10,772 nucleotides of DNA from Desulfobacteraceae bacterium. GTDB taxonomy: Bacteria; Desulfobacterota; Desulfobacteria; Desulfobacterales; SURF-15. The position numbers and the translations under genes were made by a program. The first letter of the stretch is position 1, and every line of letters starts with the position of its first letter. Location: NCBI GenBank assembly GCA_003599475.1, contig QZKK01000260.1, positions 1 through 10,772 of the forward strand, in the 5' to 3' direction. Below are positions 6,299 through 10,772 of the stretch, piece after piece. The notes below the pieces were generated by a model. That model saw nothing but the letters and a program-made list of their open reading frames with translations, made no database searches and was not told where the DNA came from.

Positions 6299-7776
6299 TC
6301 CTTTTCTCCGCAGGCTGCAGCGATATTGTTTCCATCGGGAGCCATGGGTGCCCATCCGCCACCGACGGCCTTGTACAGGCGCACCAGGTTGGAAGTCACG
6401 GCCCCTTCGCTTTGGGCCAGTTCGTCCTGGAAAGACAGAAGCGAGCGCTCTGCATCCAGGACATCGCTGAAATCCGTAAGCCCGGCCAGGTACTTTTGCT
6501 GCGCCAGCTCAACCGCTCTTCGGGCCGCCTGTGTGGCCTCGAACAGTGACCGGCTCCGTTCTTGCTCCTCGGCATAGGCCGAGAGTGCATTTTCAACCTC
6601 CTCAAGGGCACCGAGGACAGCGGCTTCATAGGTGATATAATACTGCTCCTGTAAGGCAGACTGCGCCTCTATGTTCTGGCGGATCGCCCCGGCATTGAAA
6701 ATGGCCCAGGTGATTCCGGAGCCGCCGCTGAAGATCCAGGTGGCGGAAGAGGAAAGGTTTTTCAATGAAAGGGCCTCCAGACCGATGGAGCCGCTCAAGG
6801 TGAACCTGGGGTAGAGGTCTGCTGTGGCCACCCCAATCCTCGCTGTCTGTGCCGCCAGCTCGCGCTCGGCCCTTCGCACGTCGGGTCTGCGCCGCAGGGT
6901 ATCGGCCGGCACTCCAACCGCGACCTTCAGGGGAGGGACGGGTATGGGTTCTCGTTTTTTCAGTTCATCATGAATCATCCCCGGAGGTTCTCCAAGGAGC
7001 ACGGCAATCCGATTCATCCCCTCCTCCAGGCCGCTACGCAAGGTCGGGATCTGAGAACGGGTATTTTCAAGGTTGTAGCGGGCCTGTTGCACGGCAAGCT
7101 CGTCGCTCAAGCCCGCATCATACCGCCATTGCGTCAACTGGCAGGTCTCGCTTTGGGTCCGCAGATTCGCTTCCGCCACAGAAAGCCGCGTCTGGAAAGT
7201 GCGCACCTCGATGTAGTTTACGGCCACTTCGGAAAGCAGGGAGACGAGCACATCGCGCAAGTCCTCCCCGCTGGCCTGAAGATCGGCTTCGGCCGCCTCC
7301 ACCGAGCGACGGATACCGCCAAAGAGATCGAACTCCCATCCGGCATCGAACCCGGCCGCGTACAGCTCACTGCCTGCAGCCGTCCCCTTGTCTTGGCTGC
7401 TGTCACTCCAGGTGGCGGAACCCGTGGCATCGAGCGTGGGGAAGAGATCGGCTGCGGCAATGCCGCGGCGGGCGCGTGCCTCGCGAATCCGTGCCCGGGC
7501 GCTTTTCAGATCGAGGTTGCCTGTTGCGGCACGCTCCATAAGGCTTGAGAGCGCCGGATCGTCGAGCGTGGTCCACCAGGCTGCAAGCGTTTGCGGGTCC
7601 GCCTCTTCGGCCGTCAGTCCTTCCTTTAACGGGGAGTGCCAATCGTTGGAGACAGACGCAGCGGCCGGAACATAATCGGGCCCCACCGTTGCACACCCGG
7701 CGAGGATCAGGAGCACGAGTGCGACCGGAAACCAGGGAATCGATCCAATGAAGACTGTTTTATGGAGAAAATTCAT
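6295..7776 (-). CDS. Outer-membrane efflux lipoprotein (NodT/OprM family, TolC-like channel)
   Basis: This 493-residue product is the outer-membrane duct of the tripartite pump. A hydrophobic signal (about 13-26) ends in the lipobox LAGC with Cys28 as the expected lipidated residue. It is followed by ATVGPDY, the typical start of mature NodT/OprM proteins. The rest has two homologous outer-membrane-efflux repeats: long helices such as ARARIREARARRGIAA in the first half, and the corresponding LRRRPDVRRAERELAAQTARIG in shorter form (RRPDVRRAERELA) plus ATADLYPRFTLSGSIG in the second. The last are near-diagnostic of the family. The ATG at 7776 has GGGAG 6 nt upstream. The gene begins 25 bp after the regulator stop and overlaps the adaptor by 4 nt. 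An own-operon channel means the exporter need not borrow a housekeeping TolC. Confidence 0.93.
   Translation of the reverse strand: MNFLHKTVFIGSIPWFPVALVLLILAGCATVGPDYVPAAASVSNDWHSPLKEGLTAEEADPQTLAAWWTTLDDPALSSLMERAATGNLDLKSARARIREARARRGIAAADLFPTLDATGSATWSDSSQDKGTAAGSELYAAGFDAGWEFDLFGGIRRSVEAAEADLQASGEDLRDVLVSLLSEVAVNYIEVRTFQTRLSVAEANLRTQSETCQLTQWRYDAGLSDELAVQQARYNLENTRSQIPTLRSGLEEGMNRIAVLLGEPPGMIHDELKKREPIPVPPLKVAVGVPADTLRRRPDVRRAERELAAQTARIGVATADLYPRFTLSGSIGLEALSLKNLSSSATWIFSGGSGITWAIFNAGAIRQNIEAQSALQEQYYITYEAAVLGALEEVENALSAYAEEQERSRSLFEATQAARRAVELAQQKYLAGLTDFSDVLDAERSLLSFQDELAQSEGAVTSNLVRLYKAVGGGWAPMAPDGNNIAAACGEKE
6306..6309 (-). promoter_or_regulatory. Ribosome binding site deciding the adaptor start
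   Basis: On the minus strand GGAG (6309-6306) sits 7 nt before the ATG at 6298, inside the last codons of the outer-membrane channel gene. It supports the short adaptor and re-initiation at the ATGA overlap. Confidence 0.65.
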
Positions 7777-7801
7777 GCATTACTCCCGCTTAACGCACCC
7801 C

Positions 7802-8545
7802 CTATTGTTTTTTGAGTCCATTATCTTTTTCTTCGGCTTCCGCACGGATTGCCCGCTGAAGAGTCTTTAGAAAGATCGCATCGATCTGCTCCCTTTGTTT
7901 TTCTTGAGCTTCCCCGCGGATTGCCCGGATTCCGGCAAAGGAGAATCTCAGGACATGGTCGGCGTAGGCTTCGATATCGTCAACTCCTGGGGGACCGCCC
8001 TTGCCTTCACGTCTTTGCCTCCGCCCATTGGTCGAAACCATCGGGTTGATGCATTGACTGATGATGCTGATCACGCAGAAGCGAACCTCCGTATCCGAAG
8101 CGCGTCCGCCAAGGAGCTCGCGAACCAGAGTCTCCATCTCCTCAAGGAGATGCCGGATCTCTTTGTGGATGACCTCGTCCAACAGCCCGGTAGGGCTGGC
8201 TAGTTCCTTCTGCACAAACACAAACTCTTTGTTGTTCTCGTCCGAAATGCGTCTCAAAAGGGCTTTCACCTGTCCTCGCAGACGCTCTTCCGGGGGGGCA
8301 TCCTCCCTCACCCCCCCGTCCGGGGGATGGGCTTTCAAGGATTCAGAAAAGGCATGTCGCCATGCCTCTTTGTAAAGAGTCTCTTTATCACCGAAGTGGT
8401 AATTCACCGCCGCAACATTTGCCCCGGCACGTTCACAGATCTCCGCAATGGTTGCATCCCGGTAACCTTTCTCCGCGAAAACTTCGCTTGCGGCCGCCAG
8501 CAGGTTTCGTTGCGTCCTCGCAGCCCCTTTTCGTTGGACCTTCAT
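7802..8545 (-). CDS. TetR-family repressor, CecR-like (DUF1956-type C-terminal domain)
   Basis: This 247-residue DNA-binding regulator is the first gene of the efflux operon. The N-terminus (about 8-60) is a TetR domain: RNLLAAASEVFAEKGY, then the helix-turn-helix ATIAEICERAGANVAAVNYHFGDKE. The C-terminal ligand domain contains FVQKELASPTGLLDEVIHKEI. This resembles the corresponding part of E. coli CecR (YbiH), which controls the ybhGFSR HlyD/ABC exporter genes; that link is recalled from family knowledge and not computed here. The C-terminal tail after about 200 is long, charged and helical. GGAGG lies 5 nt before the ATG. The promoter upstream is covered by palindromes, so autorepression together with repression of the four pump genes is likely. 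The inducing ligand cannot be read from the sequence. Confidence 0.9.
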   Translation of the reverse strand: MKVQRKGAARTQRNLLAAASEVFAEKGYRDATIAEICERAGANVAAVNYHFGDKETLYKEAWRHAFSESLKAHPPDGGVREDAPPEERLRGQVKALLRRISDENNKEFVFVQKELASPTGLLDEVIHKEIRHLLEEMETLVRELLGGRASDTEVRFCVISIISQCINPMVSTNGRRQRREGKGGPPGVDDIEAYADHVLRFSFAGIRAIRGEAQEKQREQIDAIFLKTLQRAIRAEAEEKDNGLKKQ

Positions 8546-8573
8546 CCCATCCTCCGATGATTGCGTGATGCCA

Positions 8574-8609
8574 ATTTAAAATATATATTTTAAATAGAAA
8601 TTTAAATTT
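8574..8609. promoter_or_regulatory. Candidate repressor operator: two perfect palindromes
   Basis: Positions 8574-8595 form a perfect 22-bp palindrome (half-site ATTTAAAATAT) that covers the -10 region and the likely start site. Positions 8598-8609 form a perfect 12-bp palindrome (half-site AAATTT) in the promoter spacer, abutting the -35. They are separated by two bases and both contain the core ATTTAAAT or a close form of it. Only one G/C base occurs in 8573-8609, in an otherwise GC-rich window. The placement and symmetry suit a dimeric TetR-family repressor. That the adjacent regulator binds here is inference. Confidence 0.6.
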
Positions 8610-8614
8610 GTCAA
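8587..8614 (-). promoter_or_regulatory. Promoter of the tetR-efflux operon
   Basis: On the minus strand a perfect -35 TTGACA (8614-8609) is followed after 16 bp by TAAAAT (8592-8587), five of six matches to the -10 consensus. Transcription would start near 8580, about 35 bp before the repressor ATG. Upstream of the -35 the DNA is A/T rich and could act as an UP element. This is a strong promoter by sequence, consistent with a need for tight repression. Confidence 0.7.
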
Positions 8615-8617
8615 TAG

Positions 8618-8637
8618 AAAAAATTGCATCAATTTTT
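8618..8637 (-). terminator. AT-rich hairpin after flgL, possible terminator
   Basis: Positions 8619-8626 and 8630-8637 form an 8-bp stem around a 3-nt loop. On the minus strand the descending arm ends in six T residues (8623-8618). It lies 18 bp beyond the flgL stop and just before the -35 of the repressor gene. The stem has only two G/C pairs, so termination would be weak. The same A/T tract may instead serve as an UP element for the next promoter. Confidence 0.35.
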
Positions 8638-8655
8638 ACATCTCGGGGGTTTCCC

Positions 8656-9558
8656 TTACATGTAGTTTACAAGCGTCTTGGTCAGCGACATGATTTCAGA
8701 TGCCGAAGACAGTGCGGCCTGGTAGGCCAGTTCGGCAGATGCCAGTTTGATGGATGCCTCGGCGAGGTCGGCATCTTCGATTTGAGATTTGGTCTCCGTG
8801 CAGGTAAGATTTAAATCCTGTAGGATACAGCTTCTTATCTCCATATGCACCAGGCGGGCGCCGGTTTCCGATATCGAGGTTCGGATGCCTTCGAGATGGG
8901 TATCCAGCTTATCCATGGACTCCGAAATTCCATCGACATCGTTGCCCTCAAGGCAGGATTTAAGGCCGATCAGGGTATCGAAGACGCTGCTTCCGGAAAC
9001 ACCGAAGATGTCCTCCCCGCTGCAGCCGACGGTAACCTCGGTATCCTTTCCGATCCTGACGGCAAAGGGGCGGCTGTTTCCCGAATAATCGACGGCTGTC
9101 GGGGACTCCTCATCGTCGAAATCAAACGGCGATGTTTCCGTCCGGGTCCCCGCAAAAATGTAGCATCCGTTCACTTCGGTATTGGACAAGGAAACGATCT
9201 GCCGTAAATAGCCGTCCACTTGAACCGCCGCCGTGTACCGTTCGTCTGCCCCCTGGGTGGTGCTTGCCATTTGCACACAGAGTGCTCTTGTTTCCGTCAG
9301 GATCTCCTCGACCTGGGTGAGAGCGGATTCACGGGAGGTGAGCCACATGGTTCCCATATCGATGTTTCTTTCCATCTGCTCGATATTGGAAAGGGTGGAA
9401 TCGAGATCCATGACCTTGGCCAGCCCGACCGGATCATCCGAGAGGCTGTCGATCTTTTTTCCGGAACTGGACTCTTCCGTGGCCTGCTGCATGGCTCGGG
9501 AGGTGTCGCGAAGATGCGTCCTCATACATTCATAAAGGGTTTTGGTGGCGATTCTCAT
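8656..9558 (-). CDS. flgL: FlgL flagellar hook-filament junction protein (HAP3)
   Basis: FlgL is exported by the flagellar type III system and, with FlgK, joins hook to filament. The 300-residue protein has the flagellin-like N-terminal coiled-coil region (SSGKKIDSLSDDPVGLAKVM at 31-50, with the canonical S.DDP motif). The middle segment is variable (about 140-200) and the C-terminal helices are typical (IEDADLAEASIKLASAELAYQ, about 260-280). The ATG at 9558 has AAAGGAA at 9570-9564; upstream in-frame codons to 9654 would overlap flgK and are not needed. The oddity is seven cysteines (11, 94, 132, 179, 202, 244, 253), although extracellular flagellar axial proteins usually have none or few. 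It follows flgK by 55 bp and is probably cotranscribed with it. The minus-strand block continues into the efflux operon, which has its own promoter. Confidence 0.93.
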   Translation of the reverse strand: MRIATKTLYECMRTHLRDTSRAMQQATEESSSGKKIDSLSDDPVGLAKVMDLDSTLSNIEQMERNIDMGTMWLTSRESALTQVEEILTETRALCVQMASTTQGADERYTAAVQVDGYLRQIVSLSNTEVNGCYIFAGTRTETSPFDFDDEESPTAVDYSGNSRPFAVRIGKDTEVTVGCSGEDIFGVSGSSVFDTLIGLKSCLEGNDVDGISESMDKLDTHLEGIRTSISETGARLVHMEIRSCILQDLNLTCTETKSQIEDADLAEASIKLASAELAYQAALSSASEIMSLTKTLVNYM

Positions 9559-9563
9559 GGCTG

Positions 9564-9570
9564 TTCCTTT
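9564..9570 (-). promoter_or_regulatory. Ribosome binding site deciding the flgL start
   Basis: On the minus strand AAAGGAA (9570-9564) lies 5 nt before the ATG at 9558, which agrees with the conserved FlgL N-terminus starting at that codon. Confidence 0.65.
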
Positions 9571-9613
9571 CCTTGGATTTAATTTTTTTTGAAATACCGG
9601 CTGCGGCCCGCAT

Positions 9614-10772
9614 TCATCGGATCGAAAGCAGAGTATTGAGCATCTCATCGGCAACGGTCAGCAGCTTCGAGGCGGCGTTATAGGCCGCCTGAAACTTCGC
9701 CAGGTTGATCATCTCTTCATCCAGGGAAACCGCCGAAATCGCATCCCTTTGGCCCTGGAGGTCATCGACGATGCTTTGGCCGAACTCCCCTTGGCGGGAA
9801 ACGCTTTGCATCTTGATGCCAAGAGAGCTGATCATCGTCTCGTAATATTCTTCGGCCGTAGCGCTCGACGCCGAGGAGCTTGCAGCACTTCCTCTTTCAA
9901 AGACCCACCGGGGGATATCGAGTGCGGCAAACTGCAGGTCGGCAATCGCAAGGGCACTGGAATTGTCTCCTGCGACGCACTCTCCTGTGGACGCTTCGAT
10001 TCTTCCGGCGGCGATATGATCGGTGTCTGAAAGCAGGCTGTTTACACCGATTGTCATCGCGTCTTGCCCGCTGTAGAAGGTATTGATCCCGAGTGCCGCG
10101 GCAAGCCCCGAATCCTCATATCCGCTGCCGCCGTCATCGGCGAATGCAAAACTAAAATCATTCGAATCGGGCGTTAAGACCAGCCGGTTGTTCATAACAG
10201 AGGCCGTAACGCCGCCTCCTGCGGCAGTGACGGCCGTGTTTATATCGCCGGCCAGATCCGTCAGCGTATAGGAAGATACGTTTTCAGCGGGATTTCCATC
10301 CTTATCGGCTGTAATCGTAAAGGTATCCTGCGGAAAGGGGCCGGTTGCCGCCGTAAATTCGATTCGCATGCCGTCGACTTCAACAACAGCCGGCACCTCT
10401 CCGGCTTCGATGGTAAAATTTCCCGCCAGAAGCCCGCTGGACCACTCGACTTCAACGGCCGTTGCCCCGCCCACTACACCCCCCGGGGGGCTGACGGTGA
10501 AGGTGTAGGTATCCAGAACGCTGTTTGCCGCACCGGAGACCTCGATGGTCGGAGAGGACGCCGGTGCGGCCCCGCTCAGATCGACCACCACCTCCGTGAA
10601 GGACGGCGGATCGGAGCCGCCGTCCTGAATCCGGATTTTAAAATCCTTCGACGTATCGACCCTGTCGAAGTAGGCGAGGGTCGAGACCAGGCCGGTTTCG
10701 GCCGTGTCATAAGTGCCCGTTACCTGCGTGGAGAAATAGGAAAGCCCGGCCCCCTGGCAGTGTTCTAGATTG
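9614..10772 (-). CDS. flgK: FlgK flagellar hook-associated protein (HAP1), 3' part only
   Basis: The frame is open from the window edge (10772) to the stop at 9614, about 385 residues, so this is the C-terminal portion of a longer protein whose start lies outside. FlgK sits between hook and FlgL. Identification rests on the classic C-terminus, with DEEMINLAKFQAAYNAASKL followed by LTVADEMLNTLLSIR, and on the upstream GDNSSALAIADLQ motif. The preceding part, from the edge to about 10080, is Thr/Gly/Val rich and looks like beta-structured, surface-exposed FlgK insert domains. Examples are DTYTFTVSPPGG and DTFTITADKDGNP. A GTG at 10591 could be misread as a start, but coding character continues upstream of it. 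Its neighbour flgL, 55 bp downstream, is the usual partner. Confidence 0.93.
   Translation of the reverse strand, partial: NLEHCQGAGLSYFSTQVTGTYDTAETGLVSTLAYFDRVDTSKDFKIRIQDGGSDPPSFTEVVVDLSGAAPASSPTIEVSGAANSVLDTYTFTVSPPGGVVGGATAVEVEWSSGLLAGNFTIEAGEVPAVVEVDGMRIEFTAATGPFPQDTFTITADKDGNPAENVSSYTLTDLAGDINTAVTAAGGGVTASVMNNRLVLTPDSNDFSFAFADDGGSGYEDSGLAAALGINTFYSGQDAMTIGVNSLLSDTDHIAAGRIEASTGECVAGDNSSALAIADLQFAALDIPRWVFERGSAASSSASSATAEEYYETMISSLGIKMQSVSRQGEFGQSIVDDLQGQRDAISAVSLDEEMINLAKFQAAYNAASKLLTVADEMLNTLLSIR

Noticed and set aside
6299..6355. N-terminal extension of the adaptor by 19 residues
   Set aside because: It would overlap the channel gene by about 60 bp and add a non-family segment, while the ATG at 6298 has a good Shine-Dalgarno and an ATGA overlap.
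6849..7541. Open frame of 230 codons on the plus strand over the outer-membrane channel gene
   Set aside because: The product is Arg/Pro/Ser rich with no domain, typical of the antisense of a GC-rich gene; the minus-strand channel is unmistakable.
9559..9654. N-terminal extension of FlgL by 32 residues
   Set aside because: It would overlap the flgK stop region; the conserved FlgL N-terminus starts at 9558 with its own ribosome binding site.
9614..10591. FlgK read as a complete 325-residue protein starting at GTG 10591
   Set aside because: The frame stays open with coding character to the window edge and FlgK is normally much longer; the gene is cut by the window.
1..10772. CRISPR array, tRNA/rRNA, insertion sequence, prophage or defence system
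   Set aside because: No regular repeat-spacer pattern, cloverleaf-like or rRNA-like segment, transposase or integrase motif was seen on either strand; nearly all of the window is explained by known families.

Overview
The window looks like chromosomal DNA of a motile Gram-negative bacterium, most likely a Deltaproteobacterium (Desulfobacterota) or a relative. The reasons are a CheZ phosphatase next to a very enterobacterial-like CheY, a lipoprotein-type TolC homologue that implies an outer membrane, FlgK/FlgL hook-filament junction proteins, moderately high GC, and intergenic repeat scraps of a type I recall from environmental deltaproteobacterial genomes. The taxonomic call is inference; no rRNA is present.

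Layout: (1) Positions 1-2097, plus strand: a chemotaxis block cheR (5' end broken or cut off), cheZ, cheY. CheR methylates receptors, CheY carries the phosphoryl signal to the flagellar motor, and CheZ removes it. (2) Positions 2117-2884, minus strand: exodeoxyribonuclease III (xth), converging on cheY, with its own good sigma70-type promoter. (3) Positions 2885-3081: a 197-bp gap with the xth promoter, short repeat remnants and a weak hairpin. (4) Positions 3082-8545, minus strand: a five-gene efflux operon. In transcription order it is a TetR/CecR-like repressor, a NodT/OprM-type outer-membrane lipoprotein channel, a MacA-like periplasmic adaptor, a MacB-type ATPase and a separate MacB/FtsX-type permease. 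The last four genes are joined by stop/start overlaps of 4, 4 and 1 nt, so they are probably translationally coupled. (5) Positions 8546-8655: an unusually AT-rich promoter/operator with a perfect 22-bp palindrome over the -10 region and a perfect 12-bp palindrome in the -35/-10 spacer. (6) Positions 8656-10772, minus strand: flgL and the 3' part of flgK (5' end outside the window).

How the parts work together: flgKL and cheRZY belong to the motility machinery, and the efflux operon plus xth sits between them. The repressor is the first gene of the efflux operon and its promoter is covered by palindromes, so a classical autoregulated, ligand-induced exporter is the simplest reading. Every complete gene belongs to a known family, and I see no clear sign of a wholly new system. 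The points most worth a second look are the damaged cheR start, the operator architecture, the split MacB-like exporter with its CecR-like regulator, and the seven cysteines in FlgL.
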